A stretch of DNA of 64,000 bases from Winogradskyella costae. Its GTDB lineage: Bacteria > Bacteroidota > Bacteroidia > Flavobacteriales > Flavobacteriaceae. Made by a program: the position numbers and the translations under genes. Location of the stretch: NCBI RefSeq assembly GCF_013403865.1, contig NZ_JABFDK010000009.1, positions 1-64,000 on the forward strand. Direction: 5' to 3'. Of the stretch, positions 1 to 8,604 are shown one piece after another (position 1 is the first letter of the stretch; each line of letters begins with the position of its first letter). The notes below the pieces were generated by a model, which did not search any database, was not told the DNA's origin, and saw only the letters and a program-made list of their open reading frames with translations.

Positions 1-207
1 GAACGTATTGGAAGTAATGCAAAAATTTATATATTTGACCGGTACGGAAAGTTACTGAAACAATTAAGTCCTGATGGTAACGGGTGGGATGGAACCTTTA
101 AAGGAGAAGCTATGCCAACGAGTGACTACTGGTTTACAGTAGAATACGACGAACCAAGTGACGGGGTACGTAAAGAATTTAAAGCCCATTTTACTTTAAA
201 GAGGTAA
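1..207 (+). CDS. T9SS type-B sorting domain, C-terminal end of a secreted protein (partial)
   Basis: Open reading frame running in from the left edge and ending at TAA 205-207; 68 codons are visible. The sequence has the typical gliding-motility C-terminal domain pattern: a strand with IYIFDRYGKLL, then GNGWDGTFKGEAMPTSDYWF and a closing FTLKR. In Flavobacteriaceae this CTD directs large adhesins and enzymes through the type IX secretion system to the cell surface, usually with PorP/SprF-family partners. The main body of the protein lies outside the window, so its function cannot be stated. A strong terminator follows 23 bp downstream. Confidence 0.85.
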   Translation, partial: ERIGSNAKIYIFDRYGKLLKQLSPDGNGWDGTFKGEAMPTSDYWFTVEYDEPSDGVRKEFKAHFTLKR

Positions 208-230
208 ATTGTAATTATGAAATATAAAAG

Positions 231-264
231 GCCTGAACATTTAAGTATGTTCAGGCTTTTTTTT
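231..264 (+). terminator. Rho-independent terminator
   Basis: Perfect 10-bp stem (GCCTGAACAT at 231-240 with ATGTTCAGGC at 247-256), a 6-nt loop, then a run of eight T. It ends the transcript of the T9SS gene that runs in from the left edge. Confidence 0.85.
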
Positions 265-530
265 GCTTTATTGCGATATGAAGTTAAAACGGTATTTGTT
301 TTTCTGATAGGCATTTTGGTAAGTTTTTTATGTAAATATTTAAAATAAACATGAGCTTCAAATTTGGTTAAAACTCTTTTATATAAACAATCTTTCACGA
401 AATTCCGTCTGTAGTTGATTTGCTTCTGCGAGTATTGTGACGTTTAAGTCTATCTGTTAGATTGGCTAATAGGCCAATATAAAATCTTCATAAGATAGAA
501 TATCAGTAAAGTTACTCCTAATTCTAAAAC
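265..530. other. Gene-free AT-rich spacer
   Basis: Stretch between the terminator of the left-edge gene and the terminator of the tRNA cluster. I see no credible coding frame, RNA gene or repeat in it. A minus-strand frame that crosses it overlaps the T9SS gene and looks like chance. Confidence 0.5.
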
Positions 531-565
531 ACAAAAAAGCCTCAACATAAATGTTAAGGCTTTTT
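531..565 (-). terminator. Terminator of the tRNA cluster
   Basis: Stem GCCTCAACAT (539-548) with ATGTTAAGGC (551-560), containing one G-T wobble and flanked by A-rich and T-rich runs. Read on the minus strand it lies just after the 3' end of tRNA-Arg and ends in a T tract (531-538 complemented). Confidence 0.7.
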
Positions 566-566
566 G

Positions 567-640
<74 letters not shown>

Positions 641-673
641 ATTTCAGAGTAAAACTCTAAAATTCAATAAAAG

Positions 674-748
674 TCGGGGTGGCAGGATTCGAACCTGCGG
701 CCTCCACGTCCCAAACGTGGCGCGATAACCGGGCTACGCTACACCCCG
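674..748 (-). tRNA. tRNA-Pro (anticodon TGG)
   Basis: 75-nt cloverleaf on the minus strand. The acceptor CGGGGTG pairs with CACCCCG. The anticodon stem is CCACG/CGTGG with loop TTTGGGA, giving anticodon TGG. The T loop TTCGAAT is intact and CCA is not encoded. Middle gene of the tRNA cluster. Confidence 0.95.
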
Positions 749-801
749 AATTGGTTATCATTAATTATTACTTACAGTCGCATATGCTGCAGTAAATTTT
801 G

Positions 802-890
802 CGGAGAGACAGGGATTCGAACCCTGGGTAAGTGTTTCCACCTACGACGATTTAGCAAACCGCTCCTTTCGGCCACTCAGGCACCTCTCC
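802..890 (-). tRNA. tRNA-Ser (anticodon GCT)
   Basis: 89-nt class II tRNA with a long variable arm. The acceptor GGAGAGG pairs with TCTCTCC (one wobble), the loop carries anticodon GCT (TTGCTAA) and the T arm is GTTCGAATC. First gene of the tRNA cluster. The next 220 bp upstream are AT-rich and hold no gene. Confidence 0.94.
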
Positions 891-1114
891 AATAAGCATA
901 AGAACATTCTCTTTAAATGCGGATGCAAATGTAACTTAACATTTTAAAGAACGCAACAATTTTTTTGAGTTTTTTTAAAAAAAATTAAGAATATTTTTTG
1001 TTGCATATTTAAGTGTATATTTATCAGAGAGATATAAGAATTATACTCATTTTTATTATATCTATTTAATGCTAATTTAAATAAAGTGTTCATTTTTAAA
1101 TTCTAATTTGTTAA

Positions 1115-1726
1115 ATGTCTAGTTATAAAAAAGATAGAGCGTTTACGGATTATGTCCATAAATATATTGCTTTACCTAATATATATGAACATATTGATTG
1201 GCAGGAGGTTGTGTTAAAAAAGAGCTATTCGGAATTTATAGACATGACGGTAGGCATTGATTACATTTTTAGGAATGGAGATGCTATAAAAAGTGTACAA
1301 GAACGTTTTAGAGAAGAAAAATATAAAGCATTTAATGATTTTACAATTCGCTACAGACGCGATGAAAATAAACATGATGACCGTAAAGAATCTGAATATT
1401 TTAAAATGAAGGCTCATTATTTTACTTATGGTATTCTAAATTGCTCCAAAAAGGAGGTAAATAAATCATCCGAATTTTTAAAATATGCTGTTATCGACTT
1501 GAAAAAAGTATATGAAAAGATAGATTCTGGTGCTATATTTATTTCGGACAATGGAAAGAATAAGTGTCGTATTATTAATGACAGTCGATTAGAATGTCCG
1601 GTAAAATATAATTCTGATGGATCATCCTCTTTTTTTCCTATTGATATTTCGTTCTTAGTTAAACTTTGGGGAAGTGATATGGTGGTAATTCAACACGGAT
1701 TTTTGTCTGAGATAAATTTGAAGTGA
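1115..1726 (+). CDS. Orphan 203-aa protein, possibly PD-(D/E)XK nuclease-like
   Basis: Single gene beside the tRNA cluster; I do not recognise a named family. It is lysine-rich and AT-rich and has no signal peptide or membrane segment, so it is probably cytoplasmic. What is visible is a pattern seen in PD-(D/E)XK-fold nucleases: GID (D49), then VQERFR (Q62-x-R64), then DFTIRY (D75), then an aromatic HYFTYGI near residues 101-107. This resembles the acidic/QxK core followed by strands, but Arg stands where Lys is usual. The function is inference only. Start chosen at the ATG at 1115; the upstream 200 bp is very AT-rich. The downstream gene is convergent. Confidence 0.6.
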   Translation: MSSYKKDRAFTDYVHKYIALPNIYEHIDWQEVVLKKSYSEFIDMTVGIDYIFRNGDAIKSVQERFREEKYKAFNDFTIRYRRDENKHDDRKESEYFKMKAHYFTYGILNCSKKEVNKSSEFLKYAVIDLKKVYEKIDSGAIFISDNGKNKCRIINDSRLECPVKYNSDGSSSFFPIDISFLVKLWGSDMVVIQHGFLSEINLK

Positions 1727-1754
1727 AAAACGCACAATTATATGGTTTCTAAAA

Positions 1755-2975
1755 TTATAAAGTTGCTTTAGAGCAAACGAGTATAATTTTAGAATCATTA
1801 CAATCTGTAGTGAAAAAGAGATAGGTATCTCCACCATCTTTAATTTTTAGTTTTTTCCGGATATCATTTACAGCTAGTGGAAAATTTCGAGTAGTGATAT
1901 TAGCTTTCGAAATTTTTTCTTTTGAGAATGTTTTTTTATTGAATGGTAATATTTTTTTAATTATAAATCGTCTACCCGGAAAATCTATTAACGTTTCTGA
2001 TGTATATAAATGTGAATGCTTGTGCAATTTGTCTATTTTAAGAAGCGCACTAACCGAATTAAAACTACCTGATTTTAAAACAGCAGCATTAGGTTCGTAT
2101 AGATAGGTGAGTGGTTCATTATAAGTAGCTATGGCTTCAGATTCATCTTTGAAATTAAAATTAAAATTCTCAGAAGCATCTTTTTGTAAATTCACCGTTT
2201 TAATTAAAACGTCACCGTTAAAATTATACTCTAAAAGCCATAATAATTCTTTAACCTCATTGCTAACGGCTACGACATGAATCTCTTTTACATAGTTTAA
2301 ATCAGAAAGTGTCGCTGATAAATCCAATAATGGAGACGTTTTAATCATTACATTTTTAGAGTGGTTCCAAAATAAATCTTGATGTAATCTTATGTTGGGT
2401 TCACAATCGGAAAGTAAAAAAACTTTTTGTTTAGAATCATCTCGACGAGACGGATCAACGTAAATCCAATCAAAGGGGGTATTAGCGTGTTTTAAGGTTT
2501 CAATTCCGCTTTTGGCTAGGCATTTAATATTCGCAGCACTAAGAATTTCTAAATTATGCCTAACAATTTCTGATAGTTTTAAATTGATTTCACAATGTGT
2601 GACCTGTTTTATTCGTTTTGAAAAAAAATAAGCATCAACTCCAAACCCTCCCGTTAAGTCAATTAGGCTATCTCCGGTGATTAAATTTGCTTTATACTTG
2701 GCAGTAGTCTCTGAAGAGGTTTGTTCAATATTAAGTTTATTCGGATAGTATATATTTTCAGTATAAAACCAAGTGGGTAACTTCTTTCGGCATCGTTTTT
2801 TTGCTTCAATCTGTTCTATGATTAATTTTGAATCTAGGGTGTTAAACGGAATACCTTTTAGTAATAATTCAGAAGTGTCTGAGGTTATATTGTTCTGAAT
2901 AAAACTTTGAATTTCAGTATTTAGTAATAATTTATTCAATTTAAAATTATAGGTTTTTAGTAAGTTTTTGAACAA
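1755..2975 (-). CDS. Class I SAM-dependent methyltransferase, PG_1098/THUMP-like type
   Basis: 406 aa. SAM-binding motif I is visible in SLIDLTGGFGVDAYFF followed by an acidic strand end (CEIN), and the catalytic-type motif IV is IYVDPSRRD. The architecture matches the Bacteroidota family that combines an N-terminal all-helical part, a Rossmann methyltransferase core and a C-terminal ferredoxin-like/THUMP-like domain (PG_1098 type). THUMP association points to an RNA substrate, probably tRNA or rRNA, but the target base is unknown. Its start overlaps the end of the AI-2E transporter gene by 29 bp, so the two are probably cotranscribed and translationally coupled. Function as an RNA methyltransferase is inferred. 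Confidence 0.85.
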   Translation of the reverse strand: MFKNLLKTYNFKLNKLLLNTEIQSFIQNNITSDTSELLLKGIPFNTLDSKLIIEQIEAKKRCRKKLPTWFYTENIYYPNKLNIEQTSSETTAKYKANLITGDSLIDLTGGFGVDAYFFSKRIKQVTHCEINLKLSEIVRHNLEILSAANIKCLAKSGIETLKHANTPFDWIYVDPSRRDDSKQKVFLLSDCEPNIRLHQDLFWNHSKNVMIKTSPLLDLSATLSDLNYVKEIHVVAVSNEVKELLWLLEYNFNGDVLIKTVNLQKDASENFNFNFKDESEAIATYNEPLTYLYEPNAAVLKSGSFNSVSALLKIDKLHKHSHLYTSETLIDFPGRRFIIKKILPFNKKTFSKEKISKANITTRNFPLAVNDIRKKLKIKDGGDTYLFFTTDCNDSKIILVCSKATL

Positions 2976-4035
2976 TGTTGTAATCTGATAAAAACTCTTT
3001 TAAAATGACTTTTATAGCAGTATAAGTGGGTATGGCTATAATCATACCAACAACACCAAAGAGTATACCAGAAATAATGATGATTAAGAAAATTTCTAGT
3101 GGATGTGATTTTACACTTTTAGAGAAAATATAAGGCTGACTAAAGAAATTGTCGACGAGTTGTGCAAAAATAAAACCAATCATAACATAAGTCGTTTTTG
3201 GTAAAATTACCTCACTAAAACTCTCTCCTAAATTACTAGACATACTTAATAAAAGCATTAAAAATCCGCTCACTAAAGGACCAACGTAAGGCACAAGATT
3301 GAGAAGCGCACATAAAAAGGCGATAACGATAGCGTTATCAATTCCAAAAACGAGTAGAACAATAGTGTATATAACAAACAAGATTAAAATTTGAAATATA
3401 AGTCCAACAAAATAGCGCGATAATAAGTCTTTTATGGTTGTGATTGAACGTTTAGAACGTTCTTCATTTCCGCTTGGAATAAAGGTCATTAAACCATCTT
3501 CGAATAGCTTACTATCCTTTAAAAAGAAGAATGAAATAAAGAGTACGGAAAACAAACCGATGCTAAAGCTGCCTAAGCCGCTTATAAAGCTATTTAAAAA
3601 GTTAGGTATAATAGCAAAATCGAGTTTTGATAGTAAATGAGAATCTTCTATAGATTGTTCAATGTCAATATTGTTGAATTCGAAATAGGTAATAATTTGG
3701 TTGTACAGGTTTTCAATATTGCCTTGTAATTGTTCAATATTTAATAAAGCTAAATTTTGCCCCTGTTCAATAATTAATGGAATAAAGAGCCCTATGAGGC
3801 CGACAAATAGCCCCAGAAGCAATAGCATAGTTGTAACTACAGCTATTGTGTTGTTAAATTTTAGACGTTTTCTTAAAAATAGTATGATTGGTCGTCCGAT
3901 TAATGAAATAACAACAGCAACAGCGATATAAATTATAACCGATTGAATTTCAAATAAAAAATATAATACAAGAATTACAGCTAGAATAATCCCTAATGCT
4001 CTTAAAATACCGTTGGCTATAATTTTCGAATTCAT
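2947..4035 (-). CDS. AI-2E family transporter
   Basis: 362 aa, very hydrophobic, with about eight predicted membrane helices: two pairs at the N-terminus (residues 8-60 and 63-90), a soluble loop at about 95-145, then the conserved C-terminal half containing LCALLNLVPYVGPLVSG and a final helix pair. This is the AI-2E (PF01594, TqsA/YdiK) family, whose members export small molecules or exchange ions; the substrate here is unknown. It is the first gene of a two-gene unit with the methyltransferase downstream, which it overlaps by 29 bp. About 130 bp separate it from the upstream SpoU methyltransferase gene. Confidence 0.9.
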   Translation of the reverse strand: MNSKIIANGILRALGIILAVILVLYFLFEIQSVIIYIAVAVVISLIGRPIILFLRKRLKFNNTIAVVTTMLLLLGLFVGLIGLFIPLIIEQGQNLALLNIEQLQGNIENLYNQIITYFEFNNIDIEQSIEDSHLLSKLDFAIIPNFLNSFISGLGSFSIGLFSVLFISFFFLKDSKLFEDGLMTFIPSGNEERSKRSITTIKDLLSRYFVGLIFQILILFVIYTIVLLVFGIDNAIVIAFLCALLNLVPYVGPLVSGFLMLLLSMSSNLGESFSEVILPKTTYVMIGFIFAQLVDNFFSQPYIFSKSVKSHPLEIFLIIIISGILFGVVGMIIAIPTYTAIKVILKEFLSDYNIVQKLTKNL

Positions 4036-4166
4036 GTGTTTCTGTTTAATGTCTTAATAGGGCACATGTTGTTCGCTATTAATAAATTACTTAGTTCAAA
4101 TTACTCTGAGCAGGTTCATTTTAGGTGATAAATATACTTAAAGATGTTGGGATTAATTTTAGCATG

Positions 4167-4676
4167 TTATTGAGCGTTCATTTGCTTTGTAATTTCATAT
4201 AGAGCGATACTAGTAGCTTGTACAACATTCATACTACTATTGTTACCAAACATATTAATATGAACGACGGCATCAACTTGCTTAAGTACACCTTCAGAAA
4301 CTCCAAAATTTTCATCACCTAAAATAAGTGCAATAGGTTGTTTTGATTGTAATTTAAAGGCCGTTAATGGTTGACTATTTTCTGAAATTTCTAAAGCAAT
4401 TAAGTAATAGTTATTTGCCTTTAAAGTTTTTATTTGTGTTTCAATATCGTTTTTTAAACTATGAATCACATATTTTTCAGTAGAACGCGACGTTTTTGCC
4501 ATTCGTTTACCTAACGGAATATCTGAACCACAAAAAATTAGTTCTTCAACACCAAAGGCATCTGCCGTTCTGAATAAACTTCCAATATTTGGAGCATTAG
4601 CTACATTATCGCAAAGTACTGTGATTGGATGTTTTTGCTTTTTGAAGTTGGAATTGTAGTGGTTGAGCTGATTCAA
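4167..4676 (-). CDS. SpoU/TrmH family RNA 2'-O-methyltransferase
   Basis: 169 aa, the size of a minimal SPOUT domain without an extra RNA-binding module. The three SpoU motifs are present: motif 1 NAPNIGSLFRTADAFGV, motif 2 ILGDENFGVS and motif 3 NSSMNVVQATSIALYE, which together form the trefoil-knot SAM site. Such proteins 2'-O-methylate tRNA or rRNA riboses. The short length resembles TrmL or TrmH cores, but the target nucleoside cannot be read from sequence. It lies in a minus-strand run of RNA-modification genes (rsmE, tsaD, PG_1098-like enzyme). Confidence 0.88.
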   Translation of the reverse strand: MNQLNHYNSNFKKQKHPITVLCDNVANAPNIGSLFRTADAFGVEELIFCGSDIPLGKRMAKTSRSTEKYVIHSLKNDIETQIKTLKANNYYLIALEISENSQPLTAFKLQSKQPIALILGDENFGVSEGVLKQVDAVVHINMFGNNSSMNVVQATSIALYEITKQMNAQ

Positions 4677-4694
4677 AAGTTGTTCTCAATTTGA

Positions 4695-4901
4695 TTAATT
4701 AATATGATTGGCTTTTCCGCATTTATAAATAGAATGGTACGAATGCCCAAAACAACATGTTACCCCTTTTAGGCACTTTTGATGGATGTTTGATAGACCA
4801 ACAGAGTAAGTGTGACTATTTATTGATTCCATAGATTGAAAAGTAAAAGCTAAAACTAGTAAAGTAGCTGCTATTTTATATGGTATTGAAAACTTCTTCA
4901 T
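4695..4901 (-). CDS. Small exported Cys/His-containing protein, hypothetical
   Basis: 68 aa. The N-terminal 25 residues (MKKF.., hydrophobic AATLLVLAFTFQS) look like a signal peptide or one membrane helix. The rest contains four Cys (about residues 43, 49, 50 and 60) and several His, which could bind metal or form disulfides. It sits between the SpoU gene and the DUF4159 gene on the same strand with short gaps, which supports a real gene. No family recognised. Confidence 0.45.
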   Translation of the reverse strand: MKKFSIPYKIAATLLVLAFTFQSMESINSHTYSVGLSNIHQKCLKGVTCCFGHSYHSIYKCGKANHIN

Positions 4902-4952
4902 AATCTATTTAGTCTTTGGTCTTAACTCTTTCGTCTTTAATCTAAATAATAA

Positions 4953-5594
4953 TCAATTCTCAAAAGCATATTTCATAATATTAGCACCCATTTTCAATGC
5001 TTTTTCTCTAACATCTTCAGGGTCATTATGAACTTCTTGATCTTCCCAACCATCTCCTAAATCACTTTCAAAGGTGAATAAAAGTACCAATCTGCTATCA
5101 TGAAAAATCCCATAAGCTTTTGGTGCTTTACCATCGTGTTCATGGATTTTAGGCAAACCATTTGGAAATTCAAAAGCTGAACTGAATATTTTATGATCCT
5201 TAGGAATTTCAATTAACTCACTATTCGGAAAAACTTTCTTCAATTCTTTAATAACGTAAGGCTCCATTCCGTAATTATCGTCAATATGTAGAAAGCCACC
5301 TGAAATAAGGTGGTTTCTTAAGTTTTGGGCATCGTCATCACTGAAAAATACATTGCCATGACCTGTCATATGTAAAAAAGGAAACTGAAAAATATCAATA
5401 CTTCCTGCTTCTACAGTTTGAATACTTTCGTTAATGTTTGTATCAATATTATCATTACAATACTTTACTAAATTTGGTAAAGCTGTTGGGTTACTGTACC
5501 AATCTCCTCCTCCTTTGTATTTTAGTATAGCTACGTCTTGGGAAAACAAGAAGAAGGAAAAGAGAGAAAAGAAAAGAGAAAAAATTACTTTCAT
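4953..5594 (-). CDS. DUF4159 domain-containing protein
   Basis: 213 aa from the ATG at 5594, which starts MKVIFSLFFSLFSFFLFSQ, a clear signal peptide ending in the SQ cleavage type common in Flavobacteriaceae. This start lies one base after the rsmE stop codon; the longer frame that begins inside rsmE would place residues in front of the signal peptide. The mature part has DUF4159 features: FQFPFLHMTGHGNVFFSDDD, then GGFLHIDDNYG and KIHEHDG. The fold is related to glutamine-amidotransferase-like domains, but no enzymatic function is established. The rsmE-DUF4159 neighbourhood is common in this family of bacteria. Confidence 0.85.
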   Translation of the reverse strand: MKVIFSLFFSLFSFFLFSQDVAILKYKGGGDWYSNPTALPNLVKYCNDNIDTNINESIQTVEAGSIDIFQFPFLHMTGHGNVFFSDDDAQNLRNHLISGGFLHIDDNYGMEPYVIKELKKVFPNSELIEIPKDHKIFSSAFEFPNGLPKIHEHDGKAPKAYGIFHDSRLVLLFTFESDLGDGWEDQEVHNDPEDVREKALKMGANIMKYAFEN

Positions 5595-5595
5595 A

Positions 5596-6300
5596 TTATT
5601 CATTAGTATATGCCACAGAATGGCAAGCTGCAATAGCCGCCGTTTCTGTTCTTAGGCGCGTCTTACCCAAAGTTACAGGAATAAAACGGTGTTGCAAGGC
5701 CATTTCAATTTCTTTAACGCTAAAGTCACCTTCAGGTCCAATTAAAATAGTACAATCCGATGCTGTTTTTAATTGCGATTTTAAAGATTTTTTATCCGTT
5801 TCTTCACAGTGAGCTATAAAAATTTGATCTGTAAAATCTTGATCAATAAAGTCTTTAAAAGCTATTGGAGCATTTAGTTTAGGCAAATAACATTGCAGCG
5901 ATTGTTTCATTGCTGATTGAATAATTTTCTCAAATCGTTCCGTTTTTACCACTTTCCGTTCACTATGGTCGCAAATAATGGGTGTAATAATTTCTACACC
6001 CATCTCTGTTGCCTTTTCTAAAAACCATTCGTATCTGTCGTTCATTTTTGTTGGAGCAACAGCCAAATGTAAATTGTAATCTCGTTTAGGTTGCAGGCTT
6101 TTAGACGTTATAGAAACCGTACAATGTTTTTGATCTGCTAATGTGATTTCTGCAGTAAATAACCAACCATTTCCATTGGTGATATGCAAAGTGTCACCAA
6201 TAGTTTTGCGTAAAACTTTTGAGATATGCCTGCTTTCGTCTTTATCAAAACTAAAGCTTGTATCGTTTCTAGAAATATTTGGATTATAAAATAACTGCAT
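5596..6300 (-). CDS. rsmE: 16S rRNA (uracil(1498)-N(3))-methyltransferase
   Basis: 234 aa, normal length for RsmE. It has an N-terminal PUA-like part (FYNPNISRNDTSFSFDKDESRHISKVLR) and a C-terminal SPOUT knot with ILIGPEGDFSVKEIEMA and TLGKTRLRTETAAIAACHS, the family's SAM-binding signatures. It methylates N3 of U1498 in 16S rRNA. Its ATG overlaps the stop codon of the upstream parvulin gene by one base (TAATG), and the DUF4159 gene follows one base after its stop, so the three are tightly coupled. Confidence 0.95.
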   Translation of the reverse strand: MQLFYNPNISRNDTSFSFDKDESRHISKVLRKTIGDTLHITNGNGWLFTAEITLADQKHCTVSITSKSLQPKRDYNLHLAVAPTKMNDRYEWFLEKATEMGVEIITPIICDHSERKVVKTERFEKIIQSAMKQSLQCYLPKLNAPIAFKDFIDQDFTDQIFIAHCEETDKKSLKSQLKTASDCTILIGPEGDFSVKEIEMALQHRFIPVTLGKTRLRTETAAIAACHSVAYTNE

Positions 6301-6932
6301 TACTCAATGTCTTCAGTGAATTTTAAGACTGTAATCTCTTCAATTGGGGTTCTGTTTTCGGTCTTAAGAACTAAATAATATTTTTTATTTTCAATATCAT
6401 CGATAGGGAAAACATCACCGATGTCATGATTTTCATGTATTGCCACCGCCTCAAAAGCAACAGGCATATCACCAACTTTTATCCAACCAGTATCACCTTT
6501 TGTTTTTGCTGTGTTTCCAGAAGAGTGGTGCTTTGCTAAATCTTTAAACTTATAGCCTTGTTGACATAATGCAAAGACTTTCTCTCGTTTTAATATGGCT
6601 TCTTCTTCTGAAGTTTTAGAAGCGTCGATTACAATAATGTCAAATTTAAAATGATCCACGTCGGCTTTATCCACAACTTTATAAAAAGTTCTTTTAAAGT
6701 CAGTTCTGGTCACTTTTTTTCCACCTTTAGAAAGGTTAAACAAGTCGTCGGCTAACCTAGTTTTGTGTTTTTCTTTATTAAAGGTAAATAGCTTACCATG
6801 TGCAGGTTTGTTTTCTTTTAAAAATGATGTTGCTTCTTCTGGTGTCGAAATTGAATCTAATTGTTTTTCAAAAGACGCTTGAGAAAAACTGAATAACGGA
6901 ATTAAAAGTAAAAGTGTAAATAAATGCTTCAT
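6300..6932 (-). CDS. Secreted PpiC-type (parvulin) peptidyl-prolyl isomerase
   Basis: 210 aa. N-terminal signal peptide MKHLFTLLLLIPLFSFSQ. A single parvulin domain covers about residues 95-200: HFKFDIIVIDASK, a helix with FKDLAKHHSS, then KGDTGWIKVGDMPVAFEAVA and the closing strand YYLVLKTENR. It is shorter than SurA or PrsA and lacks a second domain. It probably assists folding of exported proteins in the periplasm. It is the first gene of the coupled unit with rsmE and the DUF4159 gene. Confidence 0.88.
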   Translation of the reverse strand: MKHLFTLLLLIPLFSFSQASFEKQLDSISTPEEATSFLKENKPAHGKLFTFNKEKHKTRLADDLFNLSKGGKKVTRTDFKRTFYKVVDKADVDHFKFDIIVIDASKTSEEEAILKREKVFALCQQGYKFKDLAKHHSSGNTAKTKGDTGWIKVGDMPVAFEAVAIHENHDIGDVFPIDDIENKKYYLVLKTENRTPIEEITVLKFTEDIE

Positions 6933-7255
6933 AATTTAGAATTGAATTTAGTTAGATTTTGGGGTACTGCAAAGCAACTAAATTTTAGGTTATAATTGAA
7001 GTAAAGAATGTAAGAATGTTAACAGATGTTTTAACAATTTAAAAAAGGAAGCCATTTTGTAAGGAGTGAAAATTCTGCAAAACAAGGAATAGGACGCCAC
7101 TTTACACGCCTCTTTTCATAAAATACATTCTTATTAGGAACCGTTAGGTGAACTTTTTTCGCTGACACACTATGAGTTATGTAGGTAAATTAAAAAGTAG
7201 TAAGCTAATTTTGGCTAATTAGTTAATCGTTCTGTAAACACTTGATGTTAAAAAA
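6933..7255. other. Intergenic region, 323 bp, no gene recognised
   Basis: Between the parvulin gene start and the tsaD stop. It should contain the parvulin-operon promoter. A stop-free minus-strand stretch of about 55 codons (near 7030-7190) has no start codon and no recognisable similarity. An imperfect inverted repeat (TTAGCTTA-like, about 7200-7228) is too weak to call. Confidence 0.4.
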
Positions 7256-8278
7256 TTATATCTTTAATCGCGCAGTAGCCATCACATCAAAATCAGAAAA
7301 ATCGTTTTCTAAATATTTCAAATATCCAACAATAGCAATCATAGCAGCGTTATCGGTTGTGTATTCAAATTTTGGAATATAGCTTGTCCAGCCAAACTTC
7401 TGTTCGGCATCTTTCAAAGCTTTTCTAATACCAGAATTCGCAGAAACACCGCCGCCTATAGCAATGTGTGTAATGCTAGTCTGCTTCACAGCTAGTTTCA
7501 ATTTTGCCATTAATATGCCAATGATAGTATATTGAATAGAAGCACAGATATCATTAAGGTTTTCTTCAATAAAGTTAGGATTCGCTTTTACCTCACGTTG
7601 TACAAAATAGAGAATGTTAGTTTTTAATCCTGAAAAACTAAAATTCAATCCATCTACTTTTGGTTTGGTAAATTGAAATGCTTTTGGATTTCCGATTTGC
7701 GCACGTCGATCAATTTCAGGTCCTGCAGGGTACCCTAAGCCTAAAATTTTTCCACTTTTATCAAAAGCTTCACCTACGGCATCATCAATAGTTTCACCTA
7801 TAACGTCCATATCAAAGTGCGTATTCACTTTAACAATTTGTGTGTGTCCCCCAGAAATGGTCATCGCTAAAAAAGGGAAAGGTGGTTTTTTATGATCTTT
7901 TTCGTCAATAAAATGGGCTAAAATATGGGCTTGCATGTGGTTCACATCAATCAATGGAATATCGAGTCCATAAGCTAGTGATTTGGCAAAAGACGTACCA
8001 ACTAATAAAGACCCCATTAATCCAGGGCCTTTAGTAAAAGCGACAGCACTTAATTGCTCCATTTTAATTCCGGCTTTTTCAATAGCTTGGTGTACTACAG
8101 GTACAATATTTTGTTGATGTGCACGCGATGCTAGTTCGGGTACAACGCCTCCGTATTCTGTATGTATTTTTTGGTCAGCAACAACATTGCTTAGAATTTG
8201 GTCGTTACATAGTATTGCTGCGCTTGTGTCATCGCAAGACGACTCAATTCCGAGGATATAAATATTTTCTTTTTTCAT
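7256..8278 (-). CDS. tsaD: tRNA N6-adenosine threonylcarbamoyltransferase
   Basis: 340 aa from the ATG at 8278 (MKKENIYILGIESSCDDTSAA). This start matches the family N-terminus better than an ATG six codons upstream. Diagnostic features are ILGIESSCDDTS, the metal-binding NHMQAHILAH motif, TISGGHTQIV and AIGGGVSAN. TsaD, with TsaB and TsaE, transfers the threonylcarbamoyl group to A37 of ANN-decoding tRNAs in the cytoplasm. It is divergent from the tamB-like gene, an arrangement common in Flavobacteriaceae. Confidence 0.96.
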   Translation of the reverse strand: MKKENIYILGIESSCDDTSAAILCNDQILSNVVADQKIHTEYGGVVPELASRAHQQNIVPVVHQAIEKAGIKMEQLSAVAFTKGPGLMGSLLVGTSFAKSLAYGLDIPLIDVNHMQAHILAHFIDEKDHKKPPFPFLAMTISGGHTQIVKVNTHFDMDVIGETIDDAVGEAFDKSGKILGLGYPAGPEIDRRAQIGNPKAFQFTKPKVDGLNFSFSGLKTNILYFVQREVKANPNFIEENLNDICASIQYTIIGILMAKLKLAVKQTSITHIAIGGGVSANSGIRKALKDAEQKFGWTSYIPKFEYTTDNAAMIAIVGYLKYLENDFSDFDVMATARLKI

Positions 8279-8604
8279 AGTCGATATTGGGCACAATAAT
8301 TGTTAATTTTACAAGTTAAAGTCCATTGCCATACTTAACAACGTATTGTATGGGCAAAGGTAATAAGAAATCAGACCAAATGAATTTTAAAATGGTTGAT
8401 AATAAATTTGAATTATTTTTTCTTTTTAGGACCTAAAAAAAATCTAAGCATAGCTATAGCTGCGGTTTTATTTTAGAATGCTATAAAAAGGAAAAAGAAA
8501 CTAATTTAATCGATTATTTTAAAGTGTAATAGGTGTAAAAAATAAATCTCATAAATTCTATCAAACGGATATTCAAAATAATAGGAAAAATAGTAGCAAT
8601 TATA
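8279..8604. other. Divergent intergenic region between tsaD and the tamB-like gene
   Basis: About 260-325 bp depending on the true tamB start. It holds the candidate tsaD promoter (8355-8362) and must hold the tamB promoter. An in-frame extension of the tamB-like frame reaches back to 8539. No separate gene is visible. Confidence 0.5.
8355..8362 (-). promoter_or_regulatory. Candidate -7 box for tsaD
   Basis: On the minus strand the sequence reads TACCTTTG, an exact match to the Bacteroidota -7 consensus TAnnTTTG, and would start transcription about 70 bp before the tsaD ATG. A clear -33 TTG at ideal spacing is not obvious. Confidence 0.4.

Noticed and set aside
126-398. 90-aa minus-strand open frame at the left edge
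   Set aside because: It overlaps the T9SS gene and its terminator and has no recognisable content.
7030-7190. Stop-free minus-strand stretch upstream of the parvulin gene
   Set aside because: About 55 codons without a start codon or similarity; probably chance in AT-rich DNA.
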